Assembly (NCBI GenBank): GCA_900557435.1
Contig: USSH01000044.1
Location: 1 to 12,004, forward strand
Origin: an uncultured Coprococcus sp.
GTDB lineage: Bacteria; Bacillota; Clostridia; Lachnospirales; Lachnospiraceae
DNA length: 12,004 nt
Direction: 5' to 3'
This document shows positions 1 to 6,701 of the stretch, in pieces (positions within the stretch are counted from its first letter, which is position 1; every line of letters starts with the position of its first letter). The notes under the pieces were generated by a model. That model saw only the letters and a program-made list of their open reading frames with translations. It was not told where the DNA came from and did not search any database. The position numbers and the translations under genes are program-made.

Positions 1-815
1 TAGGCGGCTCATATACTGCTTCAGCGGCTACTAAGCAGGAGTGCGAGGCTAATCTTGCAATCATGGGCGGAGCTGTTCAGATGGACAGAGTGCTCAACAG
101 GGTAGCAGGTAACTTTGACAATATGGCATATCAGATAGAGGAGCATATCAAGGCAGTTGTGAACCTCTTCCATTACACATTGATCAACGGAGACGCAACT
201 ACAACAGCATCAACTGATCACCCTGAGTTCCAGGGACTTGATTCCATGCTCGCAGGAACAACGACAGAATACGGCACAGACAAGGCTATTGATCTGTCGT
301 CTATAACATCGATCAAGTCTAATGCTGATGAGTTCTATGAGGCACTGAGCCTTCTTGTCAAGACCACAGATGCTGATGCGGTGCTCACTAACACAGAGAT
401 GATCACCAAGATTCAGACAGTGGCTCGTATCCTTGGATACAAGACAGAGAGTGAAGAGGCATTTGGAAAGCGTGTCACTACTATTGATGGTGTCAAGCTT
501 GTTGATATGCAGGACTATTACACTGTAAGCAGCGGTGCTGCAACTGCTGGTCACGTAGTCAAGAAGGGACTCTCAAGAACCATCGCAAAGGAGAGTTCGG
601 CAACAACAGGTCTTACAGACGTCTATGCGGTCAAATTCGATGTGAATGATGGATTCCACGGAATCAGTCTGAACGGCGGTTCTGTAATCGATCAGTATCT
701 TCCAAACTTCAGCGAGCCTGGCACTGTCAAGGACGCTGAGGTTGAGATGATTGCGGCTACAGTTCTGAAGAATACACAGCATGCAGGTGTACTCAGAAAT
801 ATCAAGATTGCATAA
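1..815 (+). CDS. Major capsid protein, HK97-type (5' end outside window)
   Basis: The open frame runs in from the left edge (first full codon at position 3) and ends at TAA 813-815, giving 270 visible residues. An internal ATG at 63 could be mistaken for the start, but the frame is open and protein-like upstream of it, so the true start is outside the window. The visible part carries the regular mix of helix (residues with MDRVLNRVAGNFDN and the EEHIKAVVNLFHY stretch) and beta-rich segments expected of the shell protein that builds the icosahedral head. The call rests on general resemblance to Firmicute phage capsid proteins and on position: it is followed by connector, closure and tail genes in the standard siphophage order. 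The portal, protease and terminase genes would be expected upstream. No frameshift or truncation is seen. Confidence 0.85.
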   Translation, partial: GGSYTASAATKQECEANLAIMGGAVQMDRVLNRVAGNFDNMAYQIEEHIKAVVNLFHYTLINGDATTTASTDHPEFQGLDSMLAGTTTEYGTDKAIDLSSITSIKSNADEFYEALSLLVKTTDADAVLTNTEMITKIQTVARILGYKTESEEAFGKRVTTIDGVKLVDMQDYYTVSSGAATAGHVVKKGLSRTIAKESSATTGLTDVYAVKFDVNDGFHGISLNGGSVIDQYLPNFSEPGTVKDAEVEMIAATVLKNTQHAGVLRNIKIA

Positions 816-835
816 GGAAGGATGGGTGATTGAAT

Positions 836-1078
836 ATGGCAACAAAGGAAACGAAGACAGCAGATCAGACAAGTGAAGTTATTGAGCCTGTAGTGGCAGA
901 GCCAAAGACAGAGAGTGAGCCTACAGGCTGGACAGTATCGGTTAATAATAACGCTGCTTACTGTGGAATTGGCGCTGGTGGTGTCCAGTTCGCAAACGGA
1001 AAGGCAGAGATCACATCTAAGCGTATGGCAGATTGGTTCACGGAGCATGACGGATATACTGTTATCCCTAAGAAGTAA
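836..1078 (+). CDS. Small head-region protein of unknown function
   Basis: This 80-residue protein lies directly downstream of the capsid gene. The first ~30 residues are polar, rich in Thr, Glu and Lys, and probably disordered. The remainder is a compact domain (GIGAGGVQFANGKAEI, then RMADWFTEHDGYTVI) with a short beta pattern followed by an amphipathic helix. A TTG at 830 in the same frame is an alternative start, but ATG 836 sits 5 bases after GGTGAT (825-830), which matches the extended ribosome binding site used by neighbouring genes. Small proteins in this slot of siphophage genomes are often head-decoration, head-completion or capsid-associated proteins. That role is inferred from position only; I do not recognise a characterised family with certainty. 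Confidence 0.7.
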   Translation: MATKETKTADQTSEVIEPVVAEPKTESEPTGWTVSVNNNAAYCGIGAGGVQFANGKAEITSKRMADWFTEHDGYTVIPKK

Positions 1079-1090
1079 GGCGGTGGTCAT

Positions 1091-1624
1091 ATGATCATGA
1101 CTGTCGATGAACTTAAGAAGTACGTAGACACCAAGGAGAAAGCTCCGGTGCTTGAGGCTAAGCTTCAGGCACTTGAGCTCCTGATCCGAAAATATACAAA
1201 CAACAACTTTCAGGACAGGGACAGGCGGTTTGTGGCTCCTGTGGATACCGTGACAGGCTTCCAGTATGCATCAGAGCTGTTCAAGGTTGGCGACACTATA
1301 CAGGTGTCAGAATCACACTACAATGATGGCTTATACACCATCAAAGCTGTGGATATGGACAATGGACATATAGAAGTGAATGAGGAGCTTGTAAGCGAGT
1401 CGGTCGCCATGGTGACAAAAATAGTATATCCGATGGATATCAAGTTGGGAGTAGCAAACATGCTTTCATGGGACCTGAACAACAGGGATAAGGTTGGAGT
1501 ACAGTCTGAGACAATCAGTAGGCATTCTGTGACCTATTTCAATATGGATGGCGACAATTCCCTCATGGGATATCCCAAGTCGCTTCTTGGTTTCTTAAAA
1601 CCGTACATGAAAGCGAGGTTTTGA
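1091..1624 (+). CDS. Head-tail connector protein (HK97 gp6-like)
   Basis: This 177-residue protein is likely the ring protein that docks beneath the portal and forms the upper neck, through which DNA passes. The N-terminal helical part (TVDELKKYVDTKEKAPVLEAKLQALELLIRKYTNN, residues 4-38) and the C-terminal helical part (MDIKLGVANMLSWDLNNRDKVGVQSETI, then a terminal YPKSLLGFLKPYM helix) are typical of gp6/gp15-type connectors. Residues ~45-108 form a beta-rich insert (FKVGDTIQVSESHYNDGLYTIKAV) that makes it longer than the roughly 100-residue HK97 gp6. The start at 1091 is chosen because the GGCGGTGGTC box upstream has the same spacing as the box before the gene at 2396; a second in-frame ATG lies at 1097. 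It ends one base before the next start. Confidence 0.78.
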   Translation: MIMTVDELKKYVDTKEKAPVLEAKLQALELLIRKYTNNNFQDRDRRFVAPVDTVTGFQYASELFKVGDTIQVSESHYNDGLYTIKAVDMDNGHIEVNEELVSESVAMVTKIVYPMDIKLGVANMLSWDLNNRDKVGVQSETISRHSVTYFNMDGDNSLMGYPKSLLGFLKPYMKARF

Positions 1625-1625
1625 G

Positions 1626-1964
1626 ATGCGAGGAATAGGCGGAAATGCAGTTGCAGATATACAGATCAAGAGTATAACCAGAAATGAGATAGGCGAACAG
1701 GAAGTTGCATGGGTGCCAGAAGATACCTTGACCGGATGGCTTGACCTCTCAGGCGGTGACAGTAAGTATACAACATACAATGCCAAGGTGCAGGAATCCA
1801 CGCACATGTTCATGGCTGATTATAAACGTCTCAGTGACATGATCAAGGCTGAGAACAGCCGTATGGTGGTTAATGGTCAGGTATATGACATCATGCTGAT
1901 AGATGATCCGATGGGGATGCACGAGCAGCTTGAGATATATCTGAAGTACACAGGAGGGCAGTAA
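1626..1964 (+). CDS. Head closure / head-tail joining protein
   Basis: This 112-residue, mostly beta protein matches the Phage_H_T_join pattern: a basic N-terminus, a central segment with WVPEDTLTGWLDLSGGD, and a C-terminal part where a short NGQVYDIMLIDDPMGMHEQLEIYLKY stretch closes the barrel. Proteins of this family (SPP1 gp16, HK97 gp7 type) form the ring that seals the head after packaging and receives the tail. The start ATG is one base after the stop of the connector gene, and its own TAA overlaps the next ATG (TAATG), so the three neck genes are translationally linked. The family call rests on motif resemblance plus synteny. Confidence 0.75.
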   Translation: MRGIGGNAVADIQIKSITRNEIGEQEVAWVPEDTLTGWLDLSGGDSKYTTYNAKVQESTHMFMADYKRLSDMIKAENSRMVVNGQVYDIMLIDDPMGMHEQLEIYLKYTGGQ

Positions 1965-2383
1965 TGGGAAATGTGGAGTTCACAGACAACAGAATAAAGG
2001 TTGAGGAGGCTCTGGATGATGCTGTTATTGCATTCTTGTACGAGGCAGCCGGAGAGGTCGAGGCTCAGACGAAGAGAGCACAGACGAGAGTAGACACAGG
2101 ACAGACAAAAGGTGCATGGACGCATCATGTAGATGAAGATAAGGGCGAGGCGGTTATCGGTAATCCTCTTGAGAATGCTATCTGGGAAGAGTATGGAACA
2201 GGTGAATACGCACTGAAAGGTGATGGACGCAAAAAAACATGGGTCTATAAGGATGAGCGTGGCAACTGGCACACAACTCATGGTAAAAAGCCTCTCAGAC
2301 CTTTACAGAAAGCCTTTGACAAGACCAAGAGCAAGATTATCAAGCGACTTGGCTCTATTCTCAATCAGACATTCAGAGAGTAA
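1964..2383 (+). CDS. HK97 gp10-like neck/tail completion protein
   Basis: This protein has 139 residues. It opens with a long helix (VEEALDDAVIAFLYEAAGEVEAQTKRAQTRVDTGQTKGAW). A beta segment (GEAVIGNPLENAIWEEYGTGEYA) follows, then a basic region (KKTWVYKDERGNWHTTHGKKPLRPLQKAF) and a C-terminal helix. The 'RVDTGQTKGAW', 'A.WEEYGTGEYA' and 'PLRPLQKAF' signatures are those of the HK97-gp10_like family, a conserved protein coded between head closure and tail terminator. Its exact role is less settled than that of its neighbours; it is generally placed in head-tail joining. Start and stop codons overlap the upstream gene by one base, indicating coupled translation. Confidence 0.82.
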   Translation: MGNVEFTDNRIKVEEALDDAVIAFLYEAAGEVEAQTKRAQTRVDTGQTKGAWTHHVDEDKGEAVIGNPLENAIWEEYGTGEYALKGDGRKKTWVYKDERGNWHTTHGKKPLRPLQKAFDKTKSKIIKRLGSILNQTFRE

Positions 2384-2395
2384 GGCGGTGATGGC

Positions 2396-2770
2396 ATGAC
2401 GACAGAGACATTATCATATATCAATAGTGTACTCACAGATGAGCTTGAGATTCCATATGCATTCATGGAGTGGCAGGATGATCCACCAAAGGCATACTTT
2501 GTTGGTGATTACTCCGAGGGTGATACTCCTGAAGAGGATGGGTGTCAGGAAATAACATTCATCATAGATGGATTCACAAGAGGACCATGGCTCAGCCTGG
2601 AGAAGTACAAGCAAAAGATAGAACAGAATATTGAACGAACGGCAATCCTTGCAAGTGGTGCGGGGGTTGCCGTTCGTTATGGGAATGCGTCACCAGTGCC
2701 AACAGGGGATGCAGACCTCAAACGTATACAGATCAATTTGACTATTAAAGAATATAAGAATGGAAGGTGA
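2396..2770 (+). CDS. Probable tail terminator / tail completion protein
   Basis: This 124-residue alpha/beta protein lies between the gp10-like gene and the major tail protein, which is the usual slot for the tail terminator that caps the tail tube and sets its final length. Visible segments are an N-terminal helix (LSYINSVLTDELEIPYAFMEW), an acidic loop (YSEGDTPEEDGCQE), a beta strand (ITFIIDGFTRG), a helix (SLEKYKQKIEQNIERT) and C-terminal strands (LKRIQINLTIKEY). This order resembles gpU/gp17-type terminator folds. The ribosome binding site GGCGGTGATGGC before ATG 2396 is the same box seen before 1091. The functional call is mostly from synteny. Confidence 0.65.
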   Translation: MTTETLSYINSVLTDELEIPYAFMEWQDDPPKAYFVGDYSEGDTPEEDGCQEITFIIDGFTRGPWLSLEKYKQKIEQNIERTAILASGAGVAVRYGNASPVPTGDADLKRIQINLTIKEYKNGR

Positions 2771-2777
2771 TTATATC

Positions 2778-3431
2778 ATGGCAGATACATTAACTTTTGA
2801 AGAGTTCAAGTCATCCGGTATCACGGACAAGACACCGAAGAACATTGTGTTTGGTGCCGGAACGATTCACAAGGGCTTGAAGTATGACGCATCAAAAAAG
2901 ACATGGAACTTTGCTGAGTCTCTGATTGGTGCTACATCTGGCGGTACAAAGCTGTCAATCAAGCCTGAGCTCAAGGATATAGATGTCGATGGTGTATCAG
3001 TTAAGGTTAAGGATTTGGCAGTTAAGATAGGCGAGACAGCACAGATGGATACTAACATGGTGGAGCTGTCGCCTGAGACGATCAAGATGGCTATTATCGG
3101 ACAAAATGGCACATCAACAGCGGAAGGGTACGATGTGATCGAATCCAAGGCAAGAATTGAAAAGGATGATTACATTGAGAACTTCGGATATATTGGAAGA
3201 TTCTTAGATGGTCGTCCTGTTATCGTGATCTTTGATAACGCTCTCTGTACATCAGGCCTTGAGATAGAGGGCAAGAACAAGGAGAATGGCACATTTGCGC
3301 TGACAATGGAGTGCTATGCGGATCTGTCACCGGCAGCTGATACACTGCCATACCACATCTATCTGCCTACCGGCACGACAACGGAGCAGGCTCAGCAGTC
3401 TATAGATTCCAGTACGGAAGTAACAGACTAA
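2778..3431 (+). CDS. Major tail protein (tail tube)
   Basis: This 217-residue protein forms the stacked rings of the tail tube. It is beta-rich with the features of Firmicute siphophage tube proteins: KNIVFGAGTIHKG near the N-terminus, a GATSGGTKLSIKPELKDIDVDG strand-loop-strand, a GETAQMDTNMVELSPETIKMAIIG segment and a Thr/Ser-rich C-terminal tail. An upstream in-frame ATG at 2760 is inside the previous gene. ATG 2778 is preferred because AAGGTGAT (2764-2771) precedes it with 6-base spacing, which removes six spurious residues. It is followed by the chaperone gene pair and tape measure gene, as expected for a tube protein. Confidence 0.85.
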   Translation: MADTLTFEEFKSSGITDKTPKNIVFGAGTIHKGLKYDASKKTWNFAESLIGATSGGTKLSIKPELKDIDVDGVSVKVKDLAVKIGETAQMDTNMVELSPETIKMAIIGQNGTSTAEGYDVIESKARIEKDDYIENFGYIGRFLDGRPVIVIFDNALCTSGLEIEGKNKENGTFALTMECYADLSPAADTLPYHIYLPTGTTTEQAQQSIDSSTEVTD

Positions 3432-3464
3432 TTGACATAGAAAAATAGAAAAGGAGAGATAATC

Positions 3465-3983
3465 ATGGGAACAACCGAGATAAAAGAGAACAAAGATATA
3501 GAAGCAGTAGAGAATGCCGAAGTAGTTGAAGATACTGAGGCAGTAGAAGATGTGCAGGATATCAAGCCATATACACTTAGAAATCCAAAGGCTACAGATA
3601 TAGCTGCATTCCTGAAACTGTTCAGTAAGCTGGGGGTAAAGGACTTGAAAGATTCATTCAATGGCAATGGGTTCAAAGAGCTTATAGCCAAGGAGCGTGA
3701 GAAGGCTTCTGGTGATGGTGAGGATGATGAGGACACATCGAAGTTCCTTGAGAATGTGGGTATTGGTCTTGCATTCGAGCTTGCAGATGTGATCCTGACA
3801 AAGCTGTCAGACTGTCAGCGTGAGATATTTGTCTGCCTGTCACACCTGTCAGGAATGACAGTGGATGAGGTAGCAGATCTTGACCTCTCTGTATTCACAC
3901 AGATGTTATATGATGCGGTCACTCTTCCAGGTTTTGCGGATTTTTTCTGGGTTGTTTCAAACTTGTTCAAGAAGAGACAGTAG
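3465..3983 (+). CDS. Tail assembly chaperone, G-type
   Basis: This 172-residue protein lies between the tube and tape measure genes and is the first of two overlapping frames, equivalent in role to lambda gpG. Residues ~5-32 are an acidic, low-complexity segment with repeated EAVE/VVED words. The folded part starts near YTLRNPKATDIAAFLKLFSKLG (residues 36-57) and ends in a helical region before FFWVVSNLFKKRQ. Chaperones of this type coat the tape measure protein and bring tube subunits to it; they do not remain in the virion. AAGGAGA at 3451-3457 is a good ribosome binding site. A slippery heptamer at 3941-3947 allows a fraction of ribosomes to enter the next frame and make the longer G-T protein. 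Confidence 0.85.
   Translation: MGTTEIKENKDIEAVENAEVVEDTEAVEDVQDIKPYTLRNPKATDIAAFLKLFSKLGVKDLKDSFNGNGFKELIAKEREKASGDGEDDEDTSKFLENVGIGLAFELADVILTKLSDCQREIFVCLSHLSGMTVDEVADLDLSVFTQMLYDAVTLPGFADFFWVVSNLFKKRQ
3941..3947 (+). promoter_or_regulatory. -1 programmed frameshift slippery site, T TTT TTC
   Basis: In the G frame the codons are TTT (3942-3944) and TTC (3945-3947), preceded by T at 3941, giving the canonical X XXY YYZ pattern. The -1 frame is open from just after a TGA at 3911-3913 through to 4297, and this is the only good heptamer in the overlap before the G stop at 3981-3983. A weak possible stimulatory stem (AACTTG 3960-3965 with CAAGTT 3991-3996) starts 12 bases downstream. The arrangement matches the conserved G/G-T frameshift of long-tailed phages. 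Confidence 0.85.
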
Positions 3984-4297
3984 GCTATCTCAAGTTCATG
4001 GATCTCATATTCAAACGATATGCGGATCCGTACACTCTGCTTGATACGATGATAGACAATCAGAGCTTTGATGAGTTTGTATGCACGTTTGTGCGTCTTG
4101 ACGATGATGATAAGCTCTGGGATATGTATATTCACAAGTGTTGGGAAAATATATCATTCATTGACTTCAAGGCAAGGCTATACGGCACATCAGGTGGCAG
4201 TTCACAGCCGACCAGATCAGGGGCATTTGAGAGTAGAGGCGAGCTTGAAGCAACCATAAGGGATTCTATGTCAATCATAGAGAATTTCAAACCATAG
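3947..4297 (+). CDS. T extension of tail chaperone G-T, made by -1 frameshift
   Basis: This is the second frame of the chaperone pair. Read as join(3465..3947, 3947..4297) it gives a 277-residue G-T fusion: 161 residues from the G frame and 116 from this frame. The join continues as LGCFKLVQEETVGYLKF into the MDLIFKRYADPYTLLDTMI segment with no stop. An ATG at 3998 exists but has no convincing ribosome binding site, so independent translation is unlikely. The C-terminal part is helical with acidic and aromatic patches (FVCTFVRLDDDDKLWDMYIHKCW) and ends with a Ser/Gly-rich linker and a final helix. In lambda the T part binds tube subunits while G binds the tape measure; the same division of labour is inferred here. 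Confidence 0.85.
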   Translation: MGCFKLVQEETVGYLKFMDLIFKRYADPYTLLDTMIDNQSFDEFVCTFVRLDDDDKLWDMYIHKCWENISFIDFKARLYGTSGGSSQPTRSGAFESRGELEATIRDSMSIIENFKP

Positions 4298-4328
4298 GGG
4301 CACACAGAACGTGTGTCTCTATTTTTTT
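4295..4328 (+). terminator. Intrinsic-terminator-like hairpin ahead of tape measure gene
   Basis: An 11-pair stem (4295-4305 with 4311-4321, including two G-U pairs) closes a 5-base loop AGAAC and is followed at once by seven T residues (4322-4328). The stop codon of the T frame is the base of the stem. By form this is a good rho-independent terminator, though it sits inside the tail operon, 24 bases before the tape measure start. It could act as a partial terminator that lowers tape measure transcript relative to tube and chaperone, or as a 3'-end stabiliser. Confidence 0.7.
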
Positions 4329-4352
4329 ATCGAGGAAAGGGGGTAGACCCTT

Positions 4353-6701
4353 TTGGAAGTATTTAAGATACTGGGAAGAATCGCAGTATCAAATGAGGAT
4401 GCGAATGAGAAAATTGAAGAGACTGGCGACAAGGCTGAAAAGACAAGTAGCAAGATGGGCTCTGTGTTCGGAAATATAGGTAAGTTTGCACTCAAGGCAG
4501 CAAAGGTAGCTGTTATTGCAACAACGGCTGTAGCTACTGGAATAGCTGGCATTACTGCTAAGGCTGTAAGCGAGTATGCGGATTACGAGCAGCTTGTCGG
4601 TGGTGTTGAGACGCTGTTCAAGGACAGCTCAGATAAGGTTGTTGAGTATGCAAATAATGCATATAAGACGGCGGGGCTGTCAGCGAACGAGTACATGGAT
4701 ACTGTAACGAGCTTTTCAGCGTCATTGCTCCAGGGATTGGGCGGTGACACAGAAAAGGCGGCTGAAACTGCCAATCTGGCCATAACAGATATGTCGGATA
4801 ATGCCAACAAGATGGGCACTGATATGGCGTCTATACAGAATGCATATCAGGGATTTGCAAAGCAGAACTACACCATGCTTGACAACTTGAAGCTTGGTTA
4901 TGGCGGTACTGCATCCGAGATGGCAAGGCTTATCAATGACTCAGGTGTACTTGGCGACACCATGACTGTTACAGCAGATAATGTCAATAGTGTATCGTTT
5001 GATAAGATGATAGAGGCTATTCATGTTGTACAGACCGATATGGGGATAACCGGCACAACCGCAAAAGAGGCAGCCACTACAATACAGGGATCTATCGGCA
5101 TGATGAAATCCGCATGGACTAATCTGCTCACAGGAATGGCCGACCCATCACAGGACATGGGAGTGCTGATCAATAACCTTGTTGATTCTGTGATGGCTGT
5201 AGCTGATAACCTTGTACCACGAATAGCAGACACATTGCCAAGGATAGTTACAGGTATATCAAGTCTTGCACAGAAATTGGCACCATATATACCGCCACTT
5301 ATAGAGCAGATACTGCCATCACTTATACAGGGCGCAACATCGTTGCTGTCCGAATTGGTGAATAACCTTCCTGGCATACTTGAAACCTTGTTGCCGGGTA
5401 TAGGTGGAGAACTGGGGCAGACACTTACATCTGCATTGCAGTCTATATTTGGAACTTTGCAAGCTATTTTGCCTACTATATTATCCCTTGTTAATACACT
5501 GTTACCACCATTATTGCAGATAGTTCAGACCATTTTGCCGCCACTTACGAATTTGATTAATATGCTTTTGCCACCTATTGTGCAGATAGTGTCGCAGATT
5601 CTTCCTATTTTAATTTCGATTTTGCAGCCGGTACTGGAATTATTGCAGCCAATACTTGATTTGCTTAATCCAATTATAAATTTAATCTTAATGATATTAG
5701 ATCCATTGATGGAACTTATCAATATGATCCTGCCTCCGCTTGTTGAGGTGATAAGTCTGATATCAGAAGAGATACTTGAAGTGCTGAAACCGATACTTGA
5801 ATGGTTTTGCGAGATGCTTGAGATCACATTGGAAGCGGCGATTATTGCAATTATGGCAGTTATCAACAACTGTCGTGAATCGTTTTCAATGGCTTGGAAA
5901 GGCATTAAGAAAGTCTGGAATGCAGCACCTGCATTTTTTAAAGGCATATGGAATGGTATAAAATCAGCATTTGCAGCAGTAGGAAAGTTTTTTAAAGGCA
6001 TCTTTACAACAGCGTGGAATGGAATTAAGAGTGTTTGGTCGGCTGTTACTGGTTTCTTCAGCGGAATATGGAATGGCATCAAGGGAATATTCTCAGCAGT
6101 TGGCACATGGTTCAGTGATATATTTGGCAAGGCTTGGGCTGGTATAAAGAATGCATTTTCACCGATGGTGAATTTCTTTAGCTCCACCTGGCAGAAGATC
6201 AAGAACATATTTAGCAAGGTCGGAACAGCAATAGCAGACGGCCTGAAAGGTGCTGTGACATCAGCGGTCAATGCGATACTTAGTAAAGCTACAGGGATTA
6301 TCAATGGCTTTATCCGGGCAATTAACTCGGCGATATCAATTCTAAATAAGATTCCAAAGGTGTCGATATCAAGGATAGATGAGCTTGATGCTCCTCAGCT
6401 TGCTGAAGGTGGTGTGCTTAAGCGTGGCCAGGTCGGTATCCTTGAGGGTAATGGAGCTGAGGCTGTAGTGCCACTTGAGAAGAATACTGGCTGGATTAAG
6501 AAGGTAGCTGAGGACATGGCAGAGGCTACAGGTGGAGCAGCGACTGGTGATTCGGAATCACTGAAGGTACTTTATAAGATATTGGAGATCATAAGACACA
6601 TAGATGACAACATGTATGAGTGGATACTGACAGCTCTTACAGAGGGTGTGAGATTGAAACTTGATGGCAGAGAGTTCGGAAGGATGGTGAGAAATGCTTG
6701 A
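4353..6701 (+). CDS. Tape measure protein (TTG start)
   Basis: This 782-residue protein sets tail length and is ejected with the DNA. The start is TTG 4353: an in-frame TAG at 4344-4346 bars anything further upstream, a purine-rich ribosome binding site (GGAAAGGGGG, 4334-4343) lies 9 bases before, and the peptide MEVFKILGRIAVSNEDANEKI fits known tape measure N-termini. Domains: N-terminal helical region with a hydrophobic Ala-rich segment (~44-72); a conserved core (ADYEQLVGGVETLFK to YTMLDNLKLGYGG); nine 11-residue hydrophobic Pro-containing repeats (372-470); six W-G-I-K-type repeats of about 19-21 residues (514-632); and a C-terminal GGVLKRGQVGILEGNGAEAVVPLEKN motif (about 684-710). It overlaps the distal tail gene by 8 bases. 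The repeat section is richer in A/T and in TTA/TTG leucine codons than its flanks. Confidence 0.9.
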   Translation: MEVFKILGRIAVSNEDANEKIEETGDKAEKTSSKMGSVFGNIGKFALKAAKVAVIATTAVATGIAGITAKAVSEYADYEQLVGGVETLFKDSSDKVVEYANNAYKTAGLSANEYMDTVTSFSASLLQGLGGDTEKAAETANLAITDMSDNANKMGTDMASIQNAYQGFAKQNYTMLDNLKLGYGGTASEMARLINDSGVLGDTMTVTADNVNSVSFDKMIEAIHVVQTDMGITGTTAKEAATTIQGSIGMMKSAWTNLLTGMADPSQDMGVLINNLVDSVMAVADNLVPRIADTLPRIVTGISSLAQKLAPYIPPLIEQILPSLIQGATSLLSELVNNLPGILETLLPGIGGELGQTLTSALQSIFGTLQAILPTILSLVNTLLPPLLQIVQTILPPLTNLINMLLPPIVQIVSQILPILISILQPVLELLQPILDLLNPIINLILMILDPLMELINMILPPLVEVISLISEEILEVLKPILEWFCEMLEITLEAAIIAIMAVINNCRESFSMAWKGIKKVWNAAPAFFKGIWNGIKSAFAAVGKFFKGIFTTAWNGIKSVWSAVTGFFSGIWNGIKGIFSAVGTWFSDIFGKAWAGIKNAFSPMVNFFSSTWQKIKNIFSKVGTAIADGLKGAVTSAVNAILSKATGIINGFIRAINSAISILNKIPKVSISRIDELDAPQLAEGGVLKRGQVGILEGNGAEAVVPLEKNTGWIKKVAEDMAEATGGAATGDSESLKVLYKILEIIRHIDDNMYEWILTALTEGVRLKLDGREFGRMVRNA
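5466..5762 (+). repeat. Nine tandem 33-bp coding units (11-residue hydrophobic repeat) in tape measure
   Basis: Starting with ILPTILSLVNT at 5466, the frame shows nine consecutive 11-residue units with I/L-L/V-P near each start and I/L/V recurring at fixed positions: LLPPLLQIVQT, ILPPLTNLINM, LLPPIVQIVSQ and so on to LPPLVEVISLI. Units are diverged at the nucleotide level. An 11-residue period fits a long hydrophobic hendecad helix, as expected for a segment that can line or cross membranes during ejection. Confidence 0.75.
5892..6248 (+). repeat. Six Trp-rich repeats in tape measure
   Basis: Six units begin with a W-x-G/K-I-K core (AWKGIKKVW, WNGIKSAF, AWNGIKSVW, WNGIKGIF, AWAGIKNAF, WQKIKNIF). 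Their spacing alternates between about 19 and 21 residues, and most are followed by an FF/WF aromatic pair. The alternation suggests that the true unit is a pair of repeats of about 40 residues, with three copies. Such Trp/Gly repeats are common in tape measure proteins of Firmicute phages. Confidence 0.7.

Noticed and set aside
63..815. Capsid gene starting at ATG 63
   Set aside because: The frame is open to the left edge of the window and the upstream codons read as continuous protein, with no ribosome binding site before ATG 63.
3432..3463. Possible promoter (TTGACA at 3432, GATAAT at 3458) before the tail chaperone gene
   Set aside because: The spacing is 20 bases, too long for a normal sigma-A promoter, and the GATAAT overlaps the ribosome binding region of the gene.
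3998..4297. T frame as an independent gene from ATG 3998
   Set aside because: There is no ribosome binding site before this ATG, while an in-phase slippery heptamer gives a continuous fusion, as in other long-tailed phages.
5525..6304. A 259-residue open frame on the minus strand
   Set aside because: It lies antisense to the repeat region of the tape measure gene, has no ribosome binding site and its low-complexity Ile/Ser/Pro make-up mirrors the sense repeats.
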